Below the pieces are notes generated by a model. That model made no database searches. It saw only the letters and a program-made list of their open reading frames with translations, and was not told the DNA's origin. From a virus, in IMG/VR virus record IMGVR_UViG_3300025168_000538, positions 1 to 27,067 of that record: a stretch of 27,067 nt of DNA; one strand, written 5' to 3'. The position numbers and the translations under genes were made by a program. Each line of letters starts with the position of its first letter. Position 1 is the first letter of the stretch. Positions 1 through 7,155 of the stretch are shown piece after piece.

Positions 1-2
1 CT

Positions 3-938
3 TTAGCACCTGATGGGGTGGGATTTGGTTATACATTAACTCCAAACTCATCTAACACTACTCATTATTTAAATTATAATTGGTATAATTTAACTGTTGC
101 TATAGGTGTAGATGTTACTTATAGTATGTTTGTAAAGCCTAATAGTTTTAATTTTATTCAGATAGCAAGTTCAACAGGCTTTGCTTCAAAGTTTCAGAAT
201 TTTGAATTAACAGGTGATGGGGTGATAGGCACAGGAGATGTTGACGGTAAAACAATAGAAAAAATAGGAGATTATTATAGAGTTTCAGTAACACAAGTTT
301 CAACAGGAGCAAACCCTAGATTTTTACTAATACCAAGTCCAACTGCTTTAGCGACTAGAAACGCATCTTTTACAGGTAATGGTGCTGATGGTGTATTAGG
401 GTGGGGAGTACAGGTAGAAGTAGGCTCTTATCCAACATCTTACATTCCAACATCAGGAAGTACAGTAACAAGAAACAAAGACATCTTCACAAGAGATGGT
501 ATAGGTAGTTTGATTAATAGTACAGAGGGGGTTTTGTTTGTTGAGATTGCTAGTTTAAGTGAGAGTGGTAATTATAGAGAATTAGGGCTTAGTGATGGAA
601 CTACAAGTAATAGAGTTTTAATTAGTTACAAATCAACAGACAATGTAATTAGAGGAAGTTTTCAAGGGAGTGGTGGTGCAAACTTAGAATACACAGTTAC
701 AAGTAGTAAGGATTTTCATAAAATTGCTGTAAAATGGAAAGTTAATGATTTTGCTTTGTGGGTTGATGGGGTTGAGGTTGGCTCTGACACTAGCGGAAGT
801 AGTTTCCCTGCTAACACTTTAAATTCTATAAATTTTAATAGTGGTTCGGGTGGTGATATTTTCTACGGCAAAGTAAAACAACTACAAGTCTACAAGACAG
901 CACTAACAGATGCACAATTAACTTCTTTGACTTCATAA
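3..938 (+). CDS. Tail fibre-like protein with C-terminal lectin-like domain (5' partial)
   Basis: The reading frame is open to the left edge of the window, continuing upstream of the first possible GTG at position 18 as LAPDGVGFGY, so the gene is cut and its true start is not seen. About 311 residues remain. The first part (to about residue 150) is a beta-rich segment with the pattern GDYYRVSV and a closing GWGVQVEVGSYPTSYIPT. This pattern is common in carbohydrate-binding modules of phage tail fibres. The last 130 residues (EGVLFVEIASL to the end, with ALWVDGVEVG and KQLQVYKTALTDAQL) look like a LamG/concanavalin A-like fold. The probable role is host surface binding at the tail tip. It stops one base before the next gene, and the portal gene follows, which is an unusual place for a fibre gene. 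Family assignment is by motif recognition only. Confidence 0.6.
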   Translation, partial: LAPDGVGFGYTLTPNSSNTTHYLNYNWYNLTVAIGVDVTYSMFVKPNSFNFIQIASSTGFASKFQNFELTGDGVIGTGDVDGKTIEKIGDYYRVSVTQVSTGANPRFLLIPSPTALATRNASFTGNGADGVLGWGVQVEVGSYPTSYIPTSGSTVTRNKDIFTRDGIGSLINSTEGVLFVEIASLSESGNYRELGLSDGTTSNRVLISYKSTDNVIRGSFQGSGGANLEYTVTSSKDFHKIAVKWKVNDFALWVDGVEVGSDTSGSSFPANTLNSINFNSGSGGDIFYGKVKQLQVYKTALTDAQLTSLTS

Positions 939-939
939 T

Positions 940-1299
940 ATGAATATATACAAATTACAATACACAGACAAAGCAGAAGGAGATGCTGACTTACTTGCTA
1001 AAGGTACTTTTAAAGTAATAACTGAAGAAGGAGTTACTCAAGAATTGTACAGAAATGGTACACAGGCAATAGTCTTTTTAAATAAGATAGTAGAGATACC
1101 AGGAACTTATGATAAAGATGGTAAAGAAATAACACCTCCTGTATATTACCCTGGAGTATTTTACGACCTAATGACTACTGAAGAATTTGACTTTGGAATT
1201 AATGAGATATTCCCTACAGATTGTGTACATTCGTTTTTAGGTTATGAAAAGAACGCAGAAGGTACAGATGTAGACCCTGACGAATTAATAATAGAATAA
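940..1299 (+). CDS. Hypothetical phage protein, 119 aa
   Basis: This is a small acidic protein of 119 residues that starts with ATG one base after the stop of the tail fibre-like gene and ends one base before the portal start, so it is co-transcribed with both. There is no signal peptide or membrane segment. It has a short proline-containing middle (ITPPVYYPGVFYDLM) and an acidic tail (DVDPDELIIE). I do not recognise a family. Position directly after a fibre gene could fit a fibre chaperone or assembly factor, and position before the portal could fit a head protein; neither is shown by the sequence. Confidence 0.65.
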   Translation: MNIYKLQYTDKAEGDADLLAKGTFKVITEEGVTQELYRNGTQAIVFLNKIVEIPGTYDKDGKEITPPVYYPGVFYDLMTTEEFDFGINEIFPTDCVHSFLGYEKNAEGTDVDPDELIIE

Positions 1300-1300
1300 A

Positions 1301-3289
1301 ATGGATAAAATAATTTCAGTAGATTTAAGCACTTCAACAGCTCCTCTAGTACAAGAGGTTAGAGGTAAGGACTACATTGAGTACGGCGACGCTAATGGCG
1401 AATGGAGAAACCTCTACCCACAGTTTCTTATTGACCTTTATTACAGTAGTTCAATAACAGCTGCAATAGTAAACGCTACTGCTGAAATGATTAGTGCTGA
1501 AGATCTAGTTATTACAGATGAAGACGATAGAGATGAAGAAGCAAGAGTAAAACTTCAGAACTTTATGAATAATGCTAATGGTAATGAAACACTACACGAA
1601 GTATTAAAAAAGGTAGCATTTGACTTTAAGCTACAAGGTGCATTTGCTCTAAACATAGTTTGGTCAAAAGACAGAACACAGATAGCTGAGATTTATCACA
1701 TTGCAGTCGAAAAAATTAGGTGTGAACGTCCTGACGAATTTGGCAAGACTAGAGGTTACTATGTTTCAGGAGATTGGGCAAATACAAGAACAAACAAGCC
1801 TTATAGAGTTCCTGCTTTTAATGTAAACGACAGAACTTCTGCAAATCAAATTCTTTATACAGGTCTTTACAGTCCTAATATGAACTCTTATTATACTGCT
1901 GATTACATTTCTTGCAATAATTGGTCGTTAATTGATTCTAAAGTTTCAGAATTCCATTTACAAAACGTAAGTAATTCATTCTCAGGAAGTTATATGATAT
2001 CCTTCGCAAATGGAATTCCAACAGCCGCTGAAAGAAATCAGATAGAAAGAAGTTTAGCATCTAAATTTCAAGGAGAAAATAATGCAGGACGAATAGTTTT
2101 AACTTTTTCAGATGACAAGACTAGAGTTCCTGAAATAACTCCTATCAGTCCTGCTGATTTGGACAAACAATATTTAGCACTTCAAGAACTACTTACTAGC
2201 AACATCCTAGCAGGTCATAGGGTAACTTCTAAGACACTTATGGGCTTGGATAGTACTAATGGGTTCAGTTCAAATGCAGACGAGCTTTTAAACGCTTCTA
2301 ATTTTTACTTAAATACTGTTGTAATGCCATTCCAAGAGCAAATCTTAAAAGTATTACACAAGATATTTCAAGTTAATAATATGGATATGCCTGTTCAATT
2401 TGTACAGCTTAAGCCAATTACAATACAATTTGATTCTAAGACTATAAGAGAAGTAATGACGCAAGACGAAATTAGAGAAGAAATTGGATTACCGCCTTTA
2501 GAAGTTGAAGAAGAAACTTTAGATTTTTCTAAAGTTGGTATGATAGACGGAAAGCCTGTTTTTGACACTATAGAAGAAGCCTTAGCGAGTGCAAAGTCTT
2601 TAGGGTGTGAAGGCTACCACGAACACGATTACGAGGGTAAGACAGTCTATATGGCTTGTGAAGGTCATACAGAAGCTACAGAGCTTTCTAAATTCATTGA
2701 GGAGTTTGGAGAAGATATGCCAGAAGAATGGGAATTAGTAGAAGAAGAAGTAGTCGATGGAGAACATCAAGACTTTAATTTCGAGCAGGTATTAAATGAA
2801 GTAGCTAATGAAAAATTAGAACTTGCTTCAACAGGTACAGCTAGACCTAATGCTAGAAGTTCACAAGATGGCACAAATAAGTCAGATAATGATTTTTACA
2901 AAGTTAGATATGTTTACACTCAAGATAACTTTTTAAGTCAAACAGGAGGAACAAGAGATTTTTGTAAATTAATGGAATCCTCTAAAAAAATATACCGAAA
3001 GGAAGATATTATACAGATGGGAAGTAGAGCAGTAAATCCAGGATGGGGTCCTAGAGGCGCAAACACTTATAGTATATGGCTTTACAAAGGAGGTGGTAAC
3101 TGTCATCATTATTGGCTAAGACAAATATATAAGACTTCATTAAGAGGTGCAAAAAGTAATATAACTTCTAGCCAACTAATAGGGTATACAAAAGCTAAGT
3201 CAGAAGGTTTTACAGCTGAAAAAAATGATAACTTAGTAGCTAGACCACCAAAGAGAATGAAAAATAACGGATTTTTAGAACCAAGATAA
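1301..3289 (+). CDS. Phage portal protein with Cys/His-rich C-terminal extension
   Basis: The protein has 662 residues. Residues 1-405 look like an HK97/SPP1-type portal, the dodecameric ring at the capsid vertex through which DNA enters. Supporting stretches are LYPQFLIDLYYSSSITAAIV near residue 40, QGAFALNIVW near 115, a predicted stem and crown region, and QDEIREEIGLPPLE near 388, the usual end of a portal core. Beyond this lie about 250 extra residues. Residues 413-463 contain GCEGYHEHDYEGKTVYMACEGH. Residues 535-612 contain VRYVYTQDNF, TRDFCKLM and GGGNCHHYWLRQIYKT, which recalls minor head protein tails and may bind a metal. The tail end is basic. The extension could be a fused MuF-like minor head module or a scaffold-like part. 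The ATG follows the previous stop by one base and the connector gene follows. Confidence 0.8.
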   Translation: MDKIISVDLSTSTAPLVQEVRGKDYIEYGDANGEWRNLYPQFLIDLYYSSSITAAIVNATAEMISAEDLVITDEDDRDEEARVKLQNFMNNANGNETLHEVLKKVAFDFKLQGAFALNIVWSKDRTQIAEIYHIAVEKIRCERPDEFGKTRGYYVSGDWANTRTNKPYRVPAFNVNDRTSANQILYTGLYSPNMNSYYTADYISCNNWSLIDSKVSEFHLQNVSNSFSGSYMISFANGIPTAAERNQIERSLASKFQGENNAGRIVLTFSDDKTRVPEITPISPADLDKQYLALQELLTSNILAGHRVTSKTLMGLDSTNGFSSNADELLNASNFYLNTVVMPFQEQILKVLHKIFQVNNMDMPVQFVQLKPITIQFDSKTIREVMTQDEIREEIGLPPLEVEEETLDFSKVGMIDGKPVFDTIEEALASAKSLGCEGYHEHDYEGKTVYMACEGHTEATELSKFIEEFGEDMPEEWELVEEEVVDGEHQDFNFEQVLNEVANEKLELASTGTARPNARSSQDGTNKSDNDFYKVRYVYTQDNFLSQTGGTRDFCKLMESSKKIYRKEDIIQMGSRAVNPGWGPRGANTYSIWLYKGGGNCHHYWLRQIYKTSLRGAKSNITSSQLIGYTKAKSEGFTAEKNDNLVARPPKRMKNNGFLEPR

Positions 3290-3319
3290 ATAACATAACT
3301 AATTGATAATTAAACACTT

Positions 3320-3898
3320 ATGTCATACGTACTATTTGTATCAGAAAGTAAATTAAAAGACAGTACTGCCATCAACTTATCAGTTGATAATGAGATATTA
3401 TTGCCTTATTTACGCCAGAGTCAGAAGCTTTATGTGGAGACACATTTAGGAACACCATTAAATAATAAATTAAAAGACTTAATTATAGCAGGAACAGTAG
3501 GCTTACCTGCAAATGCAGCTTACAAGACTTTGCTAGATGATTACATAGGAGATATGTTACCAAATTGGGCTTTATACCATTGTATTCCTTTTCTTAGATT
3601 TAAGGTAGAAAATGGAAATATATATAGTAAAACTAGCGAAACTGGTAATAGTTTAACGACGGAGGAATCTCAACATCTTAGGGAAGAAATTAGAAATACA
3701 GCTGAATACTATACAGAAAGAATGATAGATTACCTCTGTAACAACAACACACTTTTTCCTGAATATGGAACATCGAGTGGCTCAGATGTGGATGCAAACA
3801 AAAATGCGTTCTATAACGGAATGAACCTTGAACGTCCTCAAGAACAAGGAACTAAAATTACTTTACAAAACTTTTTAAGCTCATCAGATTACTCATAA
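3320..3898 (+). CDS. Probable head-tail connector protein (DUF6712-like)
   Basis: This 192-residue protein begins LFVSESKLKDSTAINLSVDN and continues with ILPYLRQSQ and HLGTPLNNKLKDLI. It also has a mostly helical middle ending in YTERMIDYLC NNNTLFPEY. That layout matches small proteins placed directly after the portal in Bacteroidota phages (DUF6712-type) and the helical gp6/gp15 class of connectors that extend the portal ring. A 30-base gap separates it from the portal gene, and its stop overlaps the next start (TAATG). The ATG at 3320 is the only sensible start. Function is inferred from size, helical character and position next to the portal; the family name is from memory. Confidence 0.6.
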   Translation: MSYVLFVSESKLKDSTAINLSVDNEILLPYLRQSQKLYVETHLGTPLNNKLKDLIIAGTVGLPANAAYKTLLDDYIGDMLPNWALYHCIPFLRFKVENGNIYSKTSETGNSLTTEESQHLREEIRNTAEYYTERMIDYLCNNNTLFPEYGTSSGSDVDANKNAFYNGMNLERPQEQGTKITLQNFLSSSDYS

Positions 3899-4014
3899 TG
3901 AAGAAACACTACAAGCCAAAACAAATTAATATAACGAAGCTAAAATCCTACTTGGATAAAAAGCCTAAAAATAAAACAAATGCAAGACAGCCTTCAAGTA
4001 GGAATAGCAAATAG
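3898..4014 (+). CDS. Small basic protein, 38 aa
   Basis: A short open frame starts in the TAATG overlap with the connector gene and runs 38 codons to TAG. The product is very basic, beginning MKKHYKPKQINITKLKSYL and ending in KNKTNARQPSSRNSK, without membrane segment. Its last third overlaps the next small frame in another phase. The stop/start coupling is the main evidence that it is translated. It might bind nucleic acid or be a minor structural peptide, but nothing identifies it. Confidence 0.4.
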   Translation: MKKHYKPKQINITKLKSYLDKKPKNKTNARQPSSRNSK

Positions 4015-4135
4015 TACAGCAATAGGATTAAGTCTAGGACAGGCAAATGAACTCCTAACTTTTTGTTCCTTAATATTAGCCATTACTTTTACAATATATA
4101 AGTTTGCTAAATATGACAAAAAAAAAACTGATTAA
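3980..4135 (+). CDS. Small single-span membrane protein, possible holin or spanin-like, 51 aa
   Basis: The frame reads 51 codons from ATG to TAA. It has a polar N-terminus (MQDSLQVGIANSTAIG), then one clear membrane segment around residues 24-40 (LLTFCSLILAITFTIY), then a lysine-rich tail (KFAKYDKKKTD). This is the shape of a small phage lysis or membrane protein with its N-terminus outside and basic tail in the cytoplasm. It overlaps the 38-residue frame before it by 35 bases and the DUF5675 gene after it by 23 bases, so three frames are nested here. Together with the holin-like gene at 4534 it may form part of the lysis cassette. Translation is not proved. Confidence 0.5.
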   Translation: MQDSLQVGIANSTAIGLSLGQANELLTFCSLILAITFTIYKFAKYDKKKTD

Positions 4136-4532
4136 CTTATTACTCATAAGAGATACATTTTCTGAAAAATCTACTATAGGAGAACTTTTTCTAAACGGAG
4201 AAAGAATATGTGATACTCTTGAAAACCCTTGGTTAGATAATCAAAGAAATATAAGTTGTATTCCTGAAGGAGAATATAAAGTAAGACTAAGACTTCCAAG
4301 AGAATCAGCTACTAGACATTATATACACCTATTAGTAAAAGATGTTTCAAATAGAGATTACATACTATTTCACAGGGGCAATACAGCCCAAGATACTAGA
4401 GGATGTATATTGGTTGGTTTAAGCTCTGAACAAGACGTTGTTTATAACTCTACGTTGGCTATGGACTTATTAATCAAAGAATTAATACATTTGGGAGCAG
4501 TAAATATAAATTTAATAATTAAAAATAGATAA
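4113..4532 (+). CDS. DUF5675 family protein, probable cell wall-active lysis protein
   Basis: The frame opens at a TTG at 4104, but ATG at 4113 gives the natural N-terminus MTKKKLINLLLIRDTF and is preferred, giving 139 residues. The family signature is seen in STIGELFLNGERICDTLENPW, IPEGEYKVRL and, near residue 85, ILFHRGNTAQDTRGCILVG. The last motif (H, then G, then GC) resembles the His/Cys active site of L,D-transpeptidase-like folds. That resemblance is why I infer action on peptidoglycan, though the family is formally of unknown function. It sits between two small membrane proteins, as an endolysin does between holins. No signal peptide is evident, so export would depend on a holin. Confidence 0.7.
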   Translation: MTKKKLINLLLIRDTFSEKSTIGELFLNGERICDTLENPWLDNQRNISCIPEGEYKVRLRLPRESATRHYIHLLVKDVSNRDYILFHRGNTAQDTRGCILVGLSSEQDVVYNSTLAMDLLIKELIHLGAVNINLIIKNR

Positions 4533-4533
4533 A

Positions 4534-4728
4534 ATGAAAAAGTTTTTCCAAAAGTACCTAATCGGTCAGATGTTAAAATCAAAGAAGTTTTGGTACGCAA
4601 TCAGTTCTGTAGTAGTTCCTGCTATTGTAACTTACTTAGGAGTAGACCAATCTACTGCAACAGAATTATACCACGCAATCTTAGTTCTTATTGTTGGACA
4701 GGGAATAGCTGACGTTGCTAAGAAATAA
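4534..4728 (+). CDS. Holin-like small membrane protein, 64 aa
   Basis: The product has a basic N-terminus (MKKFFQKYLIGQMLKSKKFW). Two hydrophobic stretches follow: AISSVVVPAIVTYLG at about residues 23-37 and AILVLIVGQGIADVAKK at about 48-64, separated by DQSTATELYH. The size, two spans and charged N-terminus match class II holins, and the C-terminal VGQGIAD pattern is frequent in small holin-like proteins of phages. It begins one base after the stop of the DUF5675 gene and overlaps the following phosphoesterase frame by 14 bases. The role would be to permeabilise the inner membrane at lysis. No direct evidence separates it from another small membrane protein. Confidence 0.65.
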   Translation: MKKFFQKYLIGQMLKSKKFWYAISSVVVPAIVTYLGVDQSTATELYHAILVLIVGQGIADVAKK

Positions 4729-5437
4729 CAGATACAGATTAAAGCCACACGAAATAGTGGCATTAGAAAAAATGAGGGAAACCGAAGCTAGAAATGTTCT
4801 AGTTATCGGCGACCTTCACGAACCATTCTGTCTTGACAGCTATCTTGATTGGTGTATTGAGCAGTATGACACCTTTAATTGCACAGAAGTAGTCTTTATA
4901 GGCGACGTAATAGACAATCATTATAGTTCATACCACGAAACATCTGCTGATGGTATGGGTGGATTAGAGGAGCTAGAATTAGCCATTAAGCGTATTGCAC
5001 GTTGGCGAGATGCTTTTCCTGTAGCTACTGTACTTATAGGAAACCACGACAGACTTATAATGCGTAAGGCACAGACTTCTGCAATACCTTCTAAATGGAT
5101 TAAGTCTTATAAAGAAGTATTAGAAACTCCAGATTGGAACTTTGTAGAACGTTATGTATTAGACAATGTTCAATATTTACACGGAGAAGGGGGTACTGCA
5201 TCCAGTAAGTGTAGAGCAGATATGATGAATACAGTACAAGGACATTTACATACTCAATGTTATGTTCAAAATTTCGTAGGACAAAAATTCAGAATATTTG
5301 GCGTTCAGTCTGGATGTGGAATAGATCACGAAAGCTATGCTATGGCTTACGCTAAGTATGGTAAAAAACCAGCTGTAGGTTGCGTTGTTGTACTTAACAA
5401 TGGAAAAACTCCTATAAATTTATTAATGCCTTTATAA
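4715..5437 (+). CDS. Calcineurin-like metallophosphoesterase
   Basis: The 240-residue protein carries all metal-binding motifs of the calcineurin-like phosphoesterase superfamily in order: GDLHEP (residues 32-37), GDVIDN (about 63), GNHDR (about 109), HGEGG (about 155) and GHLHT (about 176). It should hydrolyse phosphoester bonds with two metal ions; the substrate is unknown. The start is uncertain. TTG at 4715 overlaps the holin-like gene by 14 bases and keeps the segment RYRLKPHEIVALEKMRE, which reads like real coding sequence. ATG at 4772 would give 221 residues and still keep every motif. The location at the end of the lysis cassette is odd for a nucleic-acid enzyme. Confidence 0.85.
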   Translation: MLRNNRYRLKPHEIVALEKMRETEARNVLVIGDLHEPFCLDSYLDWCIEQYDTFNCTEVVFIGDVIDNHYSSYHETSADGMGGLEELELAIKRIARWRDAFPVATVLIGNHDRLIMRKAQTSAIPSKWIKSYKEVLETPDWNFVERYVLDNVQYLHGEGGTASSKCRADMMNTVQGHLHTQCYVQNFVGQKFRIFGVQSGCGIDHESYAMAYAKYGKKPAVGCVVVLNNGKTPINLLMPL

Positions 5438-5514
5438 TGCAATTAAAGGATTCTACAAAGCTATCTATATTTTATATTCTATTAATTATAATAGTTTTAC
5501 TCTTTACAATATAA
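5437..5514 (+). CDS. Tiny membrane peptide, 25 aa
   Basis: A 25-codon frame starts in a TAATG overlap with the phosphoesterase stop. After a short polar start (MQLKDSTKLS) it is entirely hydrophobic (IFYILLIIIVLLFTI), one membrane span. Overlapping stop/start coupling suggests translation, but AT-rich DNA gives such peptides by chance, so confidence is low. It is the last gene before the early promoter. Confidence 0.3.
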   Translation: MQLKDSTKLSIFYILLIIIVLLFTI

Positions 5515-5540
5515 TACTTTACATCTAGTAAGTAACATTC

Positions 5541-5559
5541 TTAACAATAAAATTGTTAA
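5541..5559. promoter_or_regulatory. Perfect inverted repeat, candidate operator
   Basis: TTAACAAT and ATTGTTAA form a perfect 8-base inverted repeat with a 3-base AAA centre. It lies about 40 bases upstream of the early promoter -7 element in the only sizeable gene-free stretch of this part of the genome (5515-5632). It could be a binding site for a host or phage regulator. A weak AT-rich terminator hairpin for the upstream genes is the alternative, but no T run follows. Confidence 0.45.
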
Positions 5560-5575
5560 TAACTTTGTTTATCAT

Positions 5576-5608
5576 TCTGTTTATATAATTATATTTTTAT
5601 ATCTTTGC
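5576..5608 (+). promoter_or_regulatory. Bacteroidota-type early promoter
   Basis: TATCTTTGC at 5600-5608 matches the Bacteroidota -7 element TAnnTTTG. A TCTG at 5576-5579, 20 bases upstream, is a one-mismatch fit to the -33 TTTG. The expected transcription start is near 5613, leaving a short A-rich leader before the ATG at 5633. This would drive the early replication and recombination operon with the host primary sigma factor. The assignment is by motif and position only. Confidence 0.6.
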
Positions 5609-5632
5609 TTCATAATTAATCAAATAAATATT

Positions 5633-5740
5633 ATGAAAAATTTACTATCAACACTTTTAGGAATAGCAGGACTTTTTGGCTGCTTATATATACTACTAGG
5701 TACTATTACTTTAGTAGAACTATTTTTTAATTTAAGATAA
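5633..5740 (+). CDS. Small membrane protein, 35 aa, first gene of the early operon
   Basis: The frame has 35 codons from ATG to TAA. The product starts MKNLLSTLLGIAGLFGCLY and continues as an almost unbroken hydrophobic stretch to VELFFNLR, enough for one membrane span. It lies about 25 bases after the -7 element of the early promoter, after an A-rich leader, and its stop overlaps the next start (TAATG). Being the first product made after infection makes it a candidate membrane-acting early protein, for example in host takeover or superinfection exclusion. That role is a guess from position. Confidence 0.5.
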   Translation: MKNLLSTLLGIAGLFGCLYILLGTITLVELFFNLR

Positions 5741-5949
5741 TGGAATTTAAAATGAAAGAAGCTACAACTAAGCAGGAAGCTATTATTAGCTTATTAGACG
5801 TACAATCTAAACAGCCTGTACTTTTACCTGATAATACAGTATTAACTGAAGATGGACTTAATTTATTAAAGTTTCAAATAGTAAGAGATTTATATGTTAA
5901 AGTAAAAACAGCTTATTATAATTCAATAGATAACTCAAAAAGATTTTAA
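5740..5949 (+). CDS. Hypothetical early protein, 69 aa
   Basis: This 69-residue soluble protein starts in a TAATG overlap with the membrane peptide gene. It begins MEFKMKEATTKQEAIISLL and has a polar central loop (LPDNTVLTEDGLN) followed by a helix ending in KTAYYNSIDNSKRF. A second ATG at codon 5 (5752) could also serve as the start. I do not recognise a family. Its place at the head of the early operon suggests an accessory or host-interaction role, with no direct evidence. Confidence 0.6.
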   Translation: MEFKMKEATTKQEAIISLLDVQSKQPVLLPDNTVLTEDGLNLLKFQIVRDLYVKVKTAYYNSIDNSKRF

Positions 5950-5950
5950 T

Positions 5951-6340
5951 ATGACTAGACTAGACGCAGAATATTTAGAATATAATTCATTGAATTTAAT
6001 TTGTAAAGACTTTTTTTATAAAGAAGATGCTTATATAGAAAAGTCAGTGTTTAATAAAAGCTTATATGCTATGGATAACGACTTAGTAGGTAACGAAAGG
6101 GCAATAAGAATCTATGGTACAAAAGAACAAATTGATTTAGCTGAAGATGAATACGCAAAGATCAACGGACTTATGGTAGATGAATGTTATAACTACAAAG
6201 TAGAATCTAAAGGAAGTTATTGGTATGACTTAGGTATAATAACTGATGAACAAAATAAAGTAATAGCTAAAAAATTAGTAAAATACAACGAGCTTTACAA
6301 CCAAAAGGGTAGAAAAGCATTAATATTAAGAACAAGATAA
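5951..6340 (+). CDS. Hypothetical early protein, 129 aa
   Basis: The product has 129 residues and starts with ATG one base after the previous stop. It is soluble, rich in Tyr, Asp, Glu and Lys, and predicted mostly helical. Recognisable stretches are AIRIYGTKEQIDLAEDEYAK in the middle and a basic C-terminus (KGRKALILRTR). The gene lies just before the Rad52-like gene, with a TAATG overlap, so the two are translationally linked. A recombination accessory is possible, but no family is recognised. Confidence 0.6.
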   Translation: MTRLDAEYLEYNSLNLICKDFFYKEDAYIEKSVFNKSLYAMDNDLVGNERAIRIYGTKEQIDLAEDEYAKINGLMVDECYNYKVESKGSYWYDLGIITDEQNKVIAKKLVKYNELYNQKGRKALILRTR

Positions 6341-6795
6341 TGAATTTAGAAAAATTAAAAACAGAGATACCTTTTAAATGGAGGGTTCAATCAGCAAATC
6401 AATGGGGTGCTTCTTGTGTTGCTTATATAGATGCAAGAGATTGCCAAGACATACTAGACCACGTATGTGGGCAAGAAAATTGGCAGACTATATATTACGA
6501 AAGTTCAGGTTTACTATTTTGTAAAGTAGGAATAAAAATAGAAGAAGATGAATGGGTATGGAAGTCAGATACAGGTTCAGAATCTAATGTTGAGAAAAAC
6601 AAAGGACACGTTTCAGATGCTTTTAAAAGAGCTTGTGTTAATTGGGGGATAGGAAGATTCCTTTATAGTAAGACTATTGTAAGGCTACCTGTAAAAGAAA
6701 AAAATGGTAGGTTTGCTCCTTATTCAGCAAAGACAGGTAAGTTCATCTATGGAGATGATATAACAAAATGGTGCAACTCAATTAGTAATAAATAA
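6340..6795 (+). CDS. Rad52/Rad22-type single-strand annealing protein
   Basis: At 151 residues this matches the compact phage members of the Rad52 superfamily, which form rings that anneal complementary single strands. The signature is clear: VAYIDARDCQDILDHVCG near residue 27, NWQT after it, a strand pattern ending in DEWVWKSDTGSES near 70-80, then KGHVSDAFKRACVNWGIGRFLY at about 89-110. The C-terminal KFIYGDDITKWCNSI is also typical. The role is recombination-dependent replication and repair of phage DNA, together with the SSB-like gene 38 bases downstream. It is short because it lacks the eukaryotic C-terminal Rad51-binding part. Confidence 0.85.
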   Translation: MNLEKLKTEIPFKWRVQSANQWGASCVAYIDARDCQDILDHVCGQENWQTIYYESSGLLFCKVGIKIEEDEWVWKSDTGSESNVEKNKGHVSDAFKRACVNWGIGRFLYSKTIVRLPVKEKNGRFAPYSAKTGKFIYGDDITKWCNSISNK

Positions 6796-6833
6796 TTAAT
6801 TAATAAAGACCTGCAAAAACAGGCACAATAAAA

Positions 6834-7154
6834 ATGGAAGTAAAAGGAAAAGTAGTAAAGAAGTTACCAATAGAATCAGGAATTTCTAAGTCAGAAAAAG
6901 AATGGAAAAAACAAGTAATTGTAATAGATACAGGAGCAGACTATAATCCTGAAATTGCAATTCAAGCTTTTGGAGATGATAAAATTAAAGACTTGAATAA
7001 ATTATCAGTAGGAGATTCAGTATTAATTAAGTGTAATGTGTCATCAAGAGAATACAATGGCAAGTATTTTCATAATATTGATGGGTGGTTTTTTACAAAG
7101 AATACTAAAGAAGAAGGTGTTGTAGTTTCTGAATCTGAAGATTTACCTTTTTAA
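6834..7154 (+). CDS. DUF3127 single-stranded DNA-binding-like protein
   Basis: This 106-residue protein has the OB-fold-like pattern of DUF3127, a family widespread in Bacteroidota and their phages: MEVKGKVVKKLPIESG, EKEWKKQVIVIDTG, IAIQAFGDDKIKDL, VGDSVLIKCNVSSREYNGKYF and a closing acidic tail SESEDLPF. That tail resembles the acidic tip of bacterial SSB, which recruits partner proteins. I infer that it coats single-stranded phage DNA and works with the Rad52-like protein. The 38-base gap before it contains a short CCTG/CAGG inverted repeat (6810-6823) of no clear function. Confidence 0.75.
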   Translation: MEVKGKVVKKLPIESGISKSEKEWKKQVIVIDTGADYNPEIAIQAFGDDKIKDLNKLSVGDSVLIKCNVSSREYNGKYFHNIDGWFFTKNTKEEGVVVSESEDLPF

Positions 7155-7155
7155 G

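Noticed and set aside
5477-5492. TTCTATTAATTATAAT as a fifth late-motif copy
   Set aside because: It resembles the late motif but has an internal insertion and lies inside or beside the tiny 25-codon frame with no late gene following, so it was not counted.
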